Below, piece after piece: positions 46,371-58,745 of a DNA stretch of 64,000 bases. This stretch comes from Silene conica. Taxonomy: Eukaryota > Streptophyta > Magnoliopsida > Caryophyllales > Caryophyllaceae. The stretch is taken from contig CM055315.2 of assembly GCA_029255685.2 (NCBI GenBank), positions 51,737,358 to 51,801,357 of the forward strand, in the 5' to 3' direction. Both the position numbers and the translations under genes were made by a program. Below the pieces are notes generated by a model. That model was not told where the DNA came from and ran no database searches. It worked only from the letters and a program-made list of their open reading frames with translations. The first letter of the stretch is position 1; each line of letters begins with the position of its first letter.

Positions 46371-48845
46371 TCACTTTGAAGCATCCAATAATGGGTCGAA
46401 GTACAAGACTTCAACCTTCCCAACAAATTCATCTGCTCCATAGAAATGTTTCACGTATTGGCCATTCACTTTGAACCTCTCTACAGCTGAGGTTTCCAAC
46501 TCAATTGACCCAAACTTCGAGACCGCGGTGATCGTGTAAGGTCCACGCCACCTGGATTTCAGCTTACCAGGAAATAATCGTATACGAGCATTAAATAGTA
46601 GTACCTTATCACCTACCTGAAAGTCACACCTTATAATCCTCTTGTCATGCCAACGTTTGGTCTTTTCCTTGTAGATCCGTGCATTGTCATAGGCCAGCAA
46701 CCTAAATTCCTCAAGCTCATTTAGCTGTGTCAAACTCTTGTCACGAGAAAGGTTAGGGTCTAGATTAAGATCAAATACAGCCCACCAAGACTTACGTTCT
46801 AACTCGACTGGTAAATGACATGTTTTACCATAAATCAACCGGAATGGTGACATGCCGATTGGAGTTTTGAACGCAGTCCAATAAGCCCACAAGATATCAT
46901 CTAATTTAAGACTTCAATCTTTTCGTGATTTAAAAACAACTTTTGCTAGAGTCTCCTTGAGTTCTCTATTAGAGATCTCAACTTGACCACTAGTTTGAGG
47001 GTGATAAGCTAGAACCCTACAATGTTGGACACCGAATTTAGTTAGCAAAGCACTCAATTATTTCTCTTTAAAATGCGTCCCTCAATCACTAATGACAACC
47101 CTTGGGACGCCAAAACGAGGAAAAATGATTTTCTAAAACAGTTTTATCACAGCTTTAGCATCACAATGGGGAGTAGCAATAGCTTCTACCCATTTAGACA
47201 CATAATCAACGGCGACAAGAATATGCCTGTTACCTTGACTGCATGGGAAGGGTCATTGATAATCAATGCCCTAGTCATCGAAAATCTCGACCTCTAAAAT
47301 ACCAACTTCTGGCATCTCATGTCTCTTCGAAACGTTCCCTAACCTTTGACAAGCATCGCAACTACTCACAAAATTCCTACTGTCAGCGTGAAAAGTAGGC
47401 CAATAAAACCCAGACTGTAATACCTTTGCCACGGTCCGAGATGGACCGTGGTGACCACCATAGGCAGAAGAGTGGCATGCTTCCATAATGTCCTTAACCT
47501 CCCACTGGGGGACGCATCTCCGGATTAGTTCATCTCCACATTCCTTAAAAACATAGGGGTCATCCCAAAAGTACTGCTTTGCATCATATGCAAACCTCTT
47601 CTTCTGCTGCCAAGAGAGCTCAGGTGGGATTTTCCCTGTCACATAAAAAATTAGCAAAGTCAGCAAACCAAGGAGGTGGATAAGAACCTGGACTATTAAT
47701 GATTAACAAAACACTCATCAGGAAAAGAATCATCAATAGGTAAAGGATATTCCCTATCGGTCAGCTGTAGACGCGATAAATGGCCAGGTACCACATTTCC
47801 TGCGCCCTTCTTGTCTTTGATCTCCAAGTCAAACTCCTGGAAAAGGAGTATCCACATCAAAAGCCTCGGCTTTGCATCTTTCTTCAGAAAGAGGGCCTTC
47901 AAAGCTGCATGGTCAGTATAAACAATAACCTTAGAACCCAATAGATAAGAACGAAATTTCTCTAAGGCAAAAACTACAGCTAGAAGCTCCTTCTCTGTGG
48001 TGAAATATTTGACTTGAGCCTCATCCAGAGTTCGGCTCGCATAGTAAATGGCATTCAATGCCTTGTTCTTCCTATGACCTAGCACACCACACACTGCATA
48101 TCACTAGCATCACACATGATCTCAAATGAGAGATCCCCATCAGGTGGCTGAATGATAGGTGCTGAAATTAGAGCCTCTTTCAACCTGTTAAAAGCTAAAA
48201 GACACTCATCAGTAAACTCAAAGACATCATCATTAGGGAGCAATTGTGTATGTGGTTTATCAATCTTAGAGAAGTCCTTAATGAAACGCCGGTAAAAACC
48301 TGCGTGAGCTAGGAAACTTCTCACCCCCTTAACATTCGCAGGGGGGAGGGGGGGCAATTGCTCAATCACCTGCACCTTTGCTTTATCGACATGAATACCC
48401 TTATCAGAGATAAGATGCCCTAACACCAGCCCCTCATTAACCATAAACTGACACTTCTCCCAATTCAAGACAAGGTTTACATCAATACAATGGTACAAGA
48501 CTTTATCAAGGTTAGCTAAGCATTGATCAAACTCATTACCGTAAACTGAGAAATCATCCATAAATACCTCCATGATGTTCTCAATATAATCAGAAAAGAT
48601 CCCCAACATGCACCTTTGAAAGGTGGCAGGGGCATTACATAATACAAAAGGCATTCTGCGATAGGCAAAAACACCTTGTGGACAAGTAAAGGTAATCTTA
48701 CCCTGATCGTCTGGATGAATGTGAATCTGAAAGAAACCTTAATATCCATCTAAAAAACAAAAGAATTTATTAGAAGCAAGTCTCTCAGTCATTTGGCCAA
48801 CAAAAGGGAGGGGGAAGTGGTCTTTCTTGGTGGCGGCATTTAACT
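46371..48845 (-). pseudogene. Athila-type pol: RT, RNase H, integrase (broken)
   Basis: Read on the minus strand from 48845: RT begins at KLNAATKKDHF, with a TAA where Ser is expected after FLDGY (about 48738), then FMDD as the active site (about 48552), RNase H (CDASD, then [11 protein letters not shown]), and integrase with its zinc-binding region (CHSS...CDAC), a core interrupted by several stops ([14 protein letters not shown] and FPRFGVPRVVISD recognisable at about 47060-47220), and a C-terminal part ending near 46371. Frameshifts near 48090, between RNase H and integrase (about 47670-47700), and in the integrase core (46893-47270). The 5' portion is cut at 48846. Non-functional. Confidence 0.88.
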
Positions 48846-49944
48846 TGTTGGGTTTAGTTATCTCATAAACTAATACTTTTAGTCATACTAAACAAAATTT
48901 AATTAACATTTTAATTAACATATTTTAGATCTTATGCATGCTATTATATTATGCGGAAATTAGAAGATTCGAACCCTTACACACGGTCCAAACGAAATGC
49001 TAGGATGATCCTCCAAGTATTCAACAAAAACACCTCCTTTGTGATGCACCAAGACACCCCTTAAATCAACCGAAAATTTGATTATGCTAGTACCAAAATC
49101 GGTTTTCCTTAAAACAATTCTAATCTCTTTAATTAGAATTTATATACTAATATTATAACTTATTGTTATTAGTATTCTTATTATTCTCACAATAATAATT
49201 TTAGAGGATTTTGTTTGTTTTTCTTACCTTAGAAAATTTTGGCAAACATTAGGATTAGAATGATTTGTGATCTAATCACATATTTAAGGTGGGTTGCATG
49301 GGAAGGGGTGGCCGGGTATGGGAAGGAGAAAAGGAGGGAACATGTTCTCTTTTCAAGGCTCATAGGGTGGCTATAGGGTGTGAGTTCTCAAGGCATCTTT
49401 AAACATAATGATTAAAGAGCAATTAACACTTAAACCACCCTACAACCACCTCCACTAATCCGGCCAACCTTAGCTTAAAATGGTCATCCATTTTACATTT
49501 TGTCAAATGTATAATTGTGCATTATGTAACATGTTATATGTCACAAATCAATAAAACACAATTATCTTAATCTAAAACATATAAATATTTATCGTATAAA
49601 TATTGTATATAATTAAATAAATCATATTTATCAATTGACAAGTAATTCATAATTACTAGTATAAAATGATTATTAATGATAATCGTCAATACGATTTACA
49701 ACCTTTGTATTAATACACAACCCGATTCATTCTAATTACGATATCGTAAAATATCATTCAATGTTTAACAATTGATACGTTTCAATTTTAAACATAAATC
49801 TTACAATAAGATTTAACTTCTGATTTCTCGGTATACGAGTTTAAGGAATATGATCAAATCGTATCAATATACATTTGATCACTTTATCATTTAAGGGAAT
49901 TGTCCTATAGGTGTGACCTAAAGGGATCAACTGACCACCACCGT
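48846..49944 (-). repeat. TR-GAG copy 3 left LTR, part 1
   Basis: Starts TGTTGGGTTTAG and aligns with 13677 to about 14795 with many substitutions and small indels. Interrupted at 49944 by the solo LTR with TSD ACCGT; continues at 61352. Confidence 0.85.
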
Positions 49945-50111
49945 TGTAATACTTCGTATTTTGCTATACTTTATTTTTACTATTTAATATTTATTGGGAA
50001 ATGTTAATAGTTATTTTGCACGTTAGTATTCGATAATAAGTGCTTTATATTTTATATGCAGTTAGTAGTATGTCGTATAAGCGTGATAGCTAGTAAAAAT
50101 ATGTTTACTTT
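49945..50111 (+). mobile_element. Solo gypsy LTR (plus), part 1 of 2
   Basis: Starts TGTAATACTTCG after TSD ACCGT (49940-49944). Interrupted at 50111 by copia B and continues at 58751-61346, ending GGGGTGTTACA before ACCGT (61347-61351). Total about 2.76 kb, with no internal region. Confidence 0.88.
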
Positions 50112-51109
50112 TGTGGGGAATATAACGCGTATTCGCCCTTTAATTGCAGGATTATAATGAAAAATACAATCGTGAATATCGTCATAAGATTAAAAAGCAT
50201 GAGATAAGAAGTACAACCTTTAGTCCTCGCGCAAAAGGCCTAAGAACAGGAATTAATGCAAATTCCCTCCTATAACTTGCACCCAAGACTTAGTTTGAGA
50301 CGAGGCCGCGTGTGCTAGAAATCCTCTCCAATTGCCTTGCAATATAGGGAGAGCCCTTGAGGTTTTAGATGTGAGATCTGAGGTTTTGGGAGAAGAATGC
50401 TCTCAAACCCTAAATTTACCTTGAGATAATTTAACAATGCACCAAGAGTAAATGACATAAGGAGAAAAACTCTCCTTATGTAGTCTCTAGGTTTCGGCCG
50501 AATTGGAGATGGGGTAGGAGTGGGCTTTCCACTCTTACCTTATTCTAATTCGTGATTCGACCCATTTAGCTTTAAGTTGTTCGCGGGTTTTATTTATAAA
50601 TCGTAACATGTTATCAGATATTAATACAGTCGATATATTAATAATGGTCTGACAAAATACGATATTTTATAATTACCCAAATTAATATAACTGTTTATAT
50701 TAATACGCGAATACAATATTTAATTAAATATAACCGTTTATATTTAATTTACGAATTAATCATGTAATCCGTATTAGCTAAAATTATTTAATCCGTATTA
50801 AATAATAATCTCAACATCTTATTGACTAATTTAATAGTCAATACCTCTGACTAACCGTTTAGTCATATCCGGCAAAATGTGACTGTATTTTCATACCTTC
50901 ACATCTCTCAAACGTGTCCTATAGGTGTGACGTATAGGGACCAGTGGACCACCGCCATCCGTATGACAATAACGTCAAACTTATCTAGCAAGCCAACCGT
51001 TATTGATAAACGTGGATCAACTGGTAATAATACAGAAGTATGCCCTTGTGATCCTTAAAGAGATTTAATAAGTCATTGTACTTAATTGTCAAGGACACCA
51101 GCCCCAACA
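50112..51109 (-). repeat. Copia B left LTR (3' LTR in element sense)
   Basis: 998 bp, TGTGGGG...CCCCAACA. Followed at 51110 by the PPT (minus GGACAAGTGGGAGAT), identical to that of the TR-GAG elements. Confidence 0.92.
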
Positions 51110-51971
51110 ATCTCCCACTTGTCCGTACAAGGGTATGTTCAATGACGTTATCACACTACATGTGGAGGACACAATCTCCAACAAACTCCCACTTGTCCGT
51201 ACAAGTGTAGGTGCGATAACCGAATCTCATATCCTTTTAAAATTTCTCCCACTCAATGTAAGACAATTTGCAAATCCGCATTCGCAAAGGTCGTATCTCA
51301 CAAGCGATCTGTATCAAGAGTGGTTTCCCCGACTAGAGAGTAACTTAACTGATAAAACGAATCTGTATTCGAGCATGGCCATGCATTTCAGTTACTACTC
51401 CTCGAGTGGCCCTGAGAAATGATAAAATCCTGATAAGGGTTTGGATATTTCCCTCAACTCGAATCCTGCCGATATCGCCCAGCATGAAATAACCCAGAAA
51501 AAATCCTCTTGGCCCCTGTTACGGTGACCGTGGGAAAGAAACCAAAGTTACCCAAAATCTGTCTTAATCTCAAGAAACAGTTGAAAGTCAAAAGACTCGA
51601 CTCTAAGGAACACTATGGAGGTCCTATCCACGACCTGGCACCCAATGTTATAAAACATTTAGGACTCCATAACGATGTCACGGGGTGTCCTACGAGATAT
51701 CCGTATAACTCGCCTTTGTGATTGGTCAGTCATCCACGTGACTTATGGCTCGTTGAACCCACCATCAACCAACGTCACAAAATGATTACCTGAGTTATCA
51801 GCTCAAGTGGGTAATCAAGGACCAAAACAATGTAATGTTAATCAGTTCACTTTGTGGTGTTCAAAATTGGCGTACAATTCCACATGAGAAACAAAACATT
51901 TTATATCATAACAATAAGGTTGAATAGATTACACGAGAAAATGAATTATTACATGAATTCATAAAAGAGTA
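51110..51971 (-). other. Copia B PPT and 3' non-coding region
   Basis: PPT at 51110-51124, then about 850 bases without a domain. Similar to the 3' region of TR-GAG (14944 on), for example CTCCTCGAGTGGCCCTGAG. A second CTCCCACTTGTCCGTACAAG phrase at about 51185-51205 repeats the PPT neighbourhood at 51113-51132, so the PPT-bearing block is partly duplicated. Confidence 0.7.
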
Positions 51972-54900
51972 CTACAACTTAGGAACACATCCAATTCCCA
52001 TGGAATGAATGTGCCCTTCATGCTTATCACGTGGTAATGCTTTTGTGAGAGGATCAGCTATGTTGTCATCCGTAGCGATCTTTTCAATAAAAATCTCCTT
52101 TTGCTCCACGTAATCTCTGATTAGATGAGCTTTCCGTTGTACATGCCTAGCCTTGCTGCTAGACTTATGCTCCTTAGCTTGGAAGATGGCACCGCTATTG
52201 TCACAATAAACGGTGATTGGGTCATTTGAACTAGGCACTACTGATAGTCCTTGTAAGAATTGACGCATCCATATTGCTTCCTTAGCTGCTTCTGAGGCGG
52301 CATAGTACTCGGACTCAGTCGTAGAATCTGCTGTAACACTCTGTTTAGAACTTTTCCAGCTGACAGCAGCGCCGTTAAGAGTAAAGACAAATCCAGACTG
52401 AGATTTCGAGTCATCTCGATCTGTTTGGAAGCTAGCATCTGCGTAACCCGTGGCGCAGAGCGTTGAGTCGCCTCCATAAGTCAATCCCCAATCTTTAGTC
52501 CTCCGTAGGTACTTAAGAATGTTTTTCACGGCCATCCAGTGTGGTTCACCTGGATGAGCTTGGAATCGACTGGTCATACTCAATGCATATGCAACGTCTG
52601 GACGTGTGCATATCATGGCATACATGATCGATCCTATTGCCGAGGCATAAGGAATCCGACTCATGCGCTCTTTCTCTTCCACTGACTTAGCTTCTTGAGT
52701 CTTGCTCAAGTGAAGCCCAGGAGTCATAGGAAGGAACCCCTTCTTGGAGTTCGTCATGCTGAATCTCTCCAGAATCTTCTCTATATAAGATTCCTGACTG
52801 AGAGACAACATCCGTCGTGATCTATCCCTGTAGATACGGATGCCCAAAATTCTTTGTGCCTCTCCCAGATCTTTCATCTGGAAATGGTTTTTCAACCATG
52901 CTTTAACCGAAGATAAGAGAGGTATGTCATTCCCAATCAAGAGTATGTCATCGACATACAGTACTAGGAATACAATCTTACTCCCACTCGACTTGATATA
53001 GAGACATGGTTCCTCGACTGATCAAATGAACCCATTCTCTTTTATCACTTGGTCGAAGCGATGATTCCAACTCCGCGATGCTTGCTTAAGTCCATAGATG
53101 GAACGCTTAAGCTTGCAAACTTTCTTAGGATGTGCTGGATCGATAGAACCCTCGGGTTGTACCATGTACAACTCTTCCTCCAAATAACCGTTTAAGAAGG
53201 CGGTTTTAACGTCCATTTGCCATATTTCATAATCATGAAATGCGGCGATCGCTAAGATAATCCGAATGGAACGTAGCATGACTACGGGTGCAAAGATCTC
53301 ATCATAGTGCAAGCCTGGCACTTGGGTGAAACCTTTAGCAACTAGTCTAGCCTTATGGATATCTTGTTGTCCTTCCACGGCATGCTTTATCTTGTAAAGC
53401 CATTTGCATTGAAGGGGACGTACCTTTGCAGGTAGGTCCACAAGATCCCACACGTTGTTCTCACACATGGAGTCCATCTCGGATTGCATGGCTTCTAGCC
53501 ATAGCTTTGAGTCAGAACTGGTCATGGCACCTTTATAGGTTGTGGGTTCATTACCCTCTAGGAGTAAGACGTCATCTGTATCGTGTTCCTCGACCATACC
53601 AATGTATCTGTCCGGTGGAATAGAGACTCTTCCTGACCTCCTAGGTTCCTCAGGGATATCTACCGCAGCCTCGGTTGAAGGTACTGTTTCCTCCAATGGT
53701 TGCTCGGTAGTTGGTTCTTGAACCTCCGATAACTCGAAGGTTCTATTACTCGACTTGTTCTCGAGAAATTCTTTCTCTAAGAACGTCGCACTAGCCGCAA
53801 CAAAAACACGTTGTTCGGTAGGCGAGTAGAAGTAATGACCAAACGTTCCCTTTGGATAGCCTATAAAGTATGTCTTGACCGATCGCGGGCCGAGCTTATC
53901 CTCGTGTCTCCACTTGACATAAGCCTCGCAGCCCCAAACCCGAATAAAGGACAAGTTAGGGACCGTTCCCTTCCATAACTCGAATAGAGTCTTGTCAACA
54001 GCTTTAGACGGACTTCGGTTAAGTATTAGAGCGGCCGACAAAAGAGCATAGCCCCACAATGAATCAGGCACAACGGTGTGACTCATCATGGATCGAACCA
54101 TATTAAGTAAAGTTCGATTTCTCCGTTCGGACACACCATTTAATTGTGGTGTTCCAGGTGGAGTCAACTGTAGCACGATCCCACAGTCTTTTAGGTGTTG
54201 ATCAAACTCGTGTGAAAGATACTCACCACCACGATCTGAACGTAGTGCTTTAATCTTTCTACCCAGCTGGTTCTGTACCCGATTCTGGTATTCTTTGAAC
54301 TTGTCAAAGGATTCACTTTTATGTTTCATCAAGTAGACATAGCCATATCTACTCAAATCATCCGTGAAAGTGATGAAATACCTATAGCCTTCTCGTGCGT
54401 TGATCGACATAGGGCCACATACGTCTGTATGTATGAGTCCTAATAGGTCGGCAGCGCGCATTCCAACACCTTTGAAGGAAATACGAGTCATCTTGCCGAT
54501 GAGACATGATTCACACGTGCCATATGATGCGAAATCAAAGGGCGAAATAGCTCCATTCTGTATGAGCTGTTTTATGCGTTTCTCATTTATGTGTCCCATA
54601 CGACAATGCCATAGGTAAGTTTGATCTTTGTCACCTACCTTTATTCTTTTATTATTCACATGTAATATCTCGGTGGTTTGATCTAAAACATAAATTCCAT
54701 TCATGGAAACTGCCTTGCCATAAATCATATTGTGTAAGGAGAAAATACAGCTATTATTCTCTATTACAAATGAAAAGCCGAGTTTGTCAAGTGCAGAAAC
54801 TGAAATAATGTTTTTGGACAAACTAGGAACATAATAACAGTTATATAAAAATAACTCGAATCCACTTGGAAGTTGGATTACGTATGTTCCCTTCGAGACT

Positions 54901-56003
54901 GCAGCCACACGTGCTCCATTCCCGACACGCAGGTCCACCTCACCCTTGATTAGGGGTTCTTGGTTTCGGAGGCCCTGCACATGATTACATAGATGAGAAC
55001 CACAACCAGTATCAAGTACCCAAGTTCCGCAACTTGCATGGTTAATCTCAATCATGTGAATAAAAGAAGAAGAAGACATACCAACAGGAGTAACACGGCC
55101 TGCTTTAATGTCCTCGCGATACACGGGGCATGAGCGCCTCCAATGCCCAGTCTTGTGGCAATGGTGACATTCCATGCTTGTATCCTTGCTCTTTGTCTTG
55201 CCTTGTGAGTTACTCGACTCACCAGGCCCACTCTTAGCAAATCCTGGTTTCTTGAACCTGGGCTTACCTACTGCTAGGTCGCCCTGATCTTTAGCCTTCC
55301 CTTTACCTTTTCCCTTACTGGAGATCATGAGAACATCCTGCTTCAGACTCCCACTCAACTTTAGATCCTTCTCAGTCTGTACGAGAAGGGAGTGGAGCTC
55401 ATGAGGAGTCTTCTTCATGTCGTTCATGTAGTAGTTGGCCCTAAAGAGGGCGAACCCATCATGAAGCGAATGAAGCATGCGATCAACGATGATGTTCTCA
55501 CTGATCTTGCAGTTTAGGGACTCCAGTTTCTCGATATTCTCAATCATGTTGAGAATATGTGGGCTAACAGCTTGGCCCTTCTGGAGTTTCGCCTCAAAGA
55601 AGCGACAGGTATGCTCATAAGAAACGATTCTCGGAGCCTTGGAGAATTCGTTAGTGAGCGTGGTGAAAATCTTGTTTGCACCATGGGTTATGAAGCGTCT
55701 TTGCAAATTGGATTCCATTGCATAGATGAGTACGTTCTTTATCGCACCCGCTTCCATAACGAAATTGCTATGAGCGCGAATTTCGTTGGCTCTAGCTCTA
55801 GTTCCTGGGTGTGGCGGAATGGGCTCAGTTAAGAACTTAAGCTTTCCGTCAGCAATGGCAGCATTCCGTAGTGCTGCCTCCCAGTCAGAGAAGTTTGACC
55901 CATCATTCCTCAGTCTAGTTGACTGATTCATGGAGTCCATGAAGGCTTTTAGCCAGGATTCACGTGCTAGCTTGGCACTTGGCATTGGGTCTTCACCAGC
56001 CAT
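51972..56003 (-). pseudogene. Copia B gag-pol polyprotein, one in-frame stop
   Basis: A single frame of about 1340 codons from the ATG at 56003 to 51972, broken only by TGA at 53020-53022 (an Arg CGA is likely ancestral). Order: gag (residues 1-275), CCHC knuckle (C279, C282, H287, C292), aspartic protease (DTG at 331-333), integrase with zinc ligands H466, H471, C497, C500 and triad D527, D590, E626 (35 residues between D590 and E626), RT whose YVDD is at 52947-52958, and RNase H (YADAS, ADSTTESEYYAAS) to the C-terminal TKALPRDKHEGH. The stop falls in RT upstream of YVDD, so gag, protease and integrase could be made without readthrough but active RT could not. Confidence 0.9.
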
Positions 56004-57345
56004 TTTAGTTTTACAGCAGTTTTAATGAACGTGTTCTACACTGAAAGAAGATAAAACAAAACCATATAAGCAACTTATTGTTGTGATTTAAGTCTATATT
56101 AAATTGAATTTAAACTCGTAGACTCATGCATTTATATAATTGATCTCCCTCAAGAATTATATAAACGATCCCAAGACTCAATTTCCGTATATTGATAAGC
56201 CCACAGTTTGGCTAATTCCAATCGTTGGAACTCTTGGTCGATAGATTTCCGTAAATCCTATCTATTAGTCCATCTCAGTCACTGGAATATTATCGAGTGA
56301 CCATGATGTTGAGATAAAATAAATCATCTGTTCCCACTTACCCGACGTAGAAGGGGTCATATTATGCCTACCGACGAAGAAGGGATTCATGGGAGGCTGA
56401 TTTATAAAGACTAATCTCAATTTTTGGTTATACGAGGAAGACCCCATCAACTCTTATTTATCCATATTTAAGTGAACTAAAAACTAGCATTTGCGTGAAT
56501 GAATTAAATAAAGTGATGGCTTTTAAATTGACATGTGACATCTGTATTGTCACAGAAAACTAACGCGTGACCTCTACATGAGTCAGTTTTCAGGCATGAT
56601 ATAGGTGGTTTTGTTTTTAGGCGGAATATGATGCAAGCTATTATCGATGAAAGCGTAAAGATAAATGCAATAAACGTAAATAAAAGTCCTAGTGTGGCCT
56701 ATCCTACCAAAATAAACATAAAACAACTTGGAATCCACTGTTGGACCCTAGAAGCTTGTCTTGATGTTCCATCTTGGTCCTTGCAGCGGGAGTGAGCATC
56801 AGGTCTCCGTCTTGTCTTTGGTCTTCACAAAATTACTAATTTAAATTACAAGAGTAAACCTAGATACATTCTAATTTAAATACAAAAGTAATTACATGGC
56901 AAAAACCCAAAACGGAGATTCAAGATCTCAAAATTACAAGCAAGATCGTGTCCCATCATTACGGTGACACAATCTTCTAAGGCCACACTAAGTTACAACC
57001 GTTTGCAAAAATTAAATACGTTATTGAAAGCATTCAAGGCATTCACAAGACGATAAATAAAATGCATCAACTAAATAAAATTTATACATGACATAATACC
57101 GTTATTATAATTAATAAATTTATACCAAACCACCTTTTAAGATTAAAATTATGTGATTATACCGCTTTAATCACCAATTTTAATAAACATATAATCCATT
57201 ATTTTAAACTGTTTTAAAACAATATGTATCAAACGAGGGTGAACCGTTTCACTAAATAATATACTATTTCCGTATATAGTATATTATTTTAAGCCATGTG
57301 AAAATAAGAAAACAAGTTATTTTCGAAAAGAGAGCCCGAAACATG

Positions 57346-57659
57346 AGCACTCGACCGAGCAGCAGAGGCACTCGATCGAGTGCCAGTGTCACTCGATCGA
57401 GTGCAGCAGGGGCTCGATCGAGTGACTCTTTAAAACGCAATCGCTGCACTTTTAAATCAAAACGAGTTTATAACTTGGATTTAAAACGTGTAAATCATAT
57501 ATAAACAACAACAAAGGATTCACATATTGCTAAAAATATCGATAAATTAACAATATGCAAATAATAATCGAAGAACAAGATTGATTTCTCACAAAAATCA
57601 CACGCACGGGCCTGGTACGAGGGCACTCGATCGAGTGCAACAGGGACTCGATCGAGTGC
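57346..57659. repeat. Cluster of ACTCGATCGAGT palindromes in copia B leader
   Basis: Five palindromes and one near-copy between PBS and gag: 57368-57383 and 57623-57638 (perfect 16-mers GCACTCGATCGAGTGC), 57390-57403, 57413-57422, 57646-57657, and an imperfect ACTCGACCGAG at about 57349. The rest of the leader (56004-57733) is AT-rich and non-coding; ORFs here are chance. Confidence 0.9.
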
Positions 57660-57733
57660 CTAGGCAGATTGCACGGTTTTCTCAAAATTTTGATTTTATG
57701 AAAGACACAATTGTAAAATTTTCATGGCCTAAG

Positions 57734-57745
57734 GCTCTGATACCA
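57734..57745 (-). promoter_or_regulatory. Primer-binding site, copia B
   Basis: Reverse complement TGGTATCAGAGC, two bases from the 5' LTR at 57748. Confidence 0.9.
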
Positions 57746-57747
57746 CT

Positions 57748-58745
57748 TGTGGGGAATATAACGCGTATTCGCCCTTTAATTGCAGGATTATAATGAAAAA
57801 TACAATCGTGAATATTGTCATAAGATTAAAAAGCATGAGATAAGAAGTACAACCTTTAGTCCTCGCGCAAAAGGCCTAAGAACAGGAATTAATGCAAATT
57901 CCCTCCTATAACTTGCACCCAAGACTTAGTTTGAGAGGAGGCCGCGTGTGCTAGAAATCCTCTCCAATTGCCTTGCAATATAAGGAGAGCCCTTGAGGTT
58001 TTAGATGTGAGATCTGAGGTTTTGGGAGAAGAATGCTCTCAAACCCTAAATTTACCTTGAGATAATTTAACAGTGCACCAAGAGTAACTGACATAAGGAG
58101 AAAAACTCTCCTTATGTAGTCTCTAGGTTTCGGCCGAATTGGAGATGGGGTAGGAGTGGGCTTTCCACTCTTACCTTATTCTAATTCGTGATTCGACCCA
58201 TTTAGCTTTAAGTTGTTCGCGGGTTTTATTTATAAATCGTAACATGTTATCAGATATTAATACAGTCGATATATTAATAATGGTCTGACAAAATACGATA
58301 TTGTATAATTACCCAAATTAATATAACTGTTTATATTAATACGCGAATACAATATTTAATTAAATATAACCGTTTATATTTAATTTACGAATTAATCATG
58401 TAATCCGTATTAGCTAAAATTATTTAATCCGTATTAAATAATAATCTCAACATCTTATTGACTAATTTAATAGTCAATACCTCTGACTAACCGTTTAGTC
58501 ATATCCGGCAAAATGTGACTGTATTTTCATACCTTCACATCTCTCAAACGTGTCCTATAGGTGTGACGTATAGGGACCAGTTGACCACCGCCATCCGTAT
58601 GACAATAACGTCAAACTTATCTAGCAAGCCAACCGTTATTGATAAACGTGGATCAACTGGTAATAATACAGAAGTATGCCCTTGTGATCCTTAAAGAGAT
58701 TTAATAAGTCATTGTACTTAATTGTCAAGGACACCAGCCCCAAAA
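57748..58745 (-). repeat. Copia B right LTR (5' LTR in element sense)
   Basis: 998 bp; its last four bases are AAAA where the partner has AACA, so the canonical CA end is mutated. TSD ACTTT follows at 58746-58750. Confidence 0.92.

Larger units (their letters stand above)
44502..48845 (-). mobile_element. Athila-type Ty3/gypsy element, 3' part (decayed)
   Basis: Minus-strand pol (RT, RNase H, integrase) followed downstream by an Athila ORF1-like ORF in the env position. The 5' part (gag, protease, 5' LTR) is separated by the TR-GAG insertion at 48846 and would lie right of the window. No 3' LTR is recognised before 44502. Many stops and frameshifts show that this is the oldest coding element here. 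Confidence 0.8.
50112..58745 (-). mobile_element. Copia-type element B, nearly intact
   Basis: 8634 bp with 998-bp LTRs (50112-51109 and 57748-58745), TSD ACTTT (50107-50111 and 58746-58750), PBS, PPT and a full gag-pol frame with one visible stop. About eight differences between LTRs by eye, including the terminal AACA to AAAA in the right LTR, indicate a recent insertion. Gag and blocks of the leader and 3' region resemble the TR-GAG copies, making its family a plausible source of pol functions for them. I do not assign a copia lineage. Confidence 0.92.

Noticed and set aside
55557-55832. 91-residue plus-strand ORF and similar ORFs opposite copia B gag-pol
   Set aside because: Antisense shadows of the polyprotein frame.
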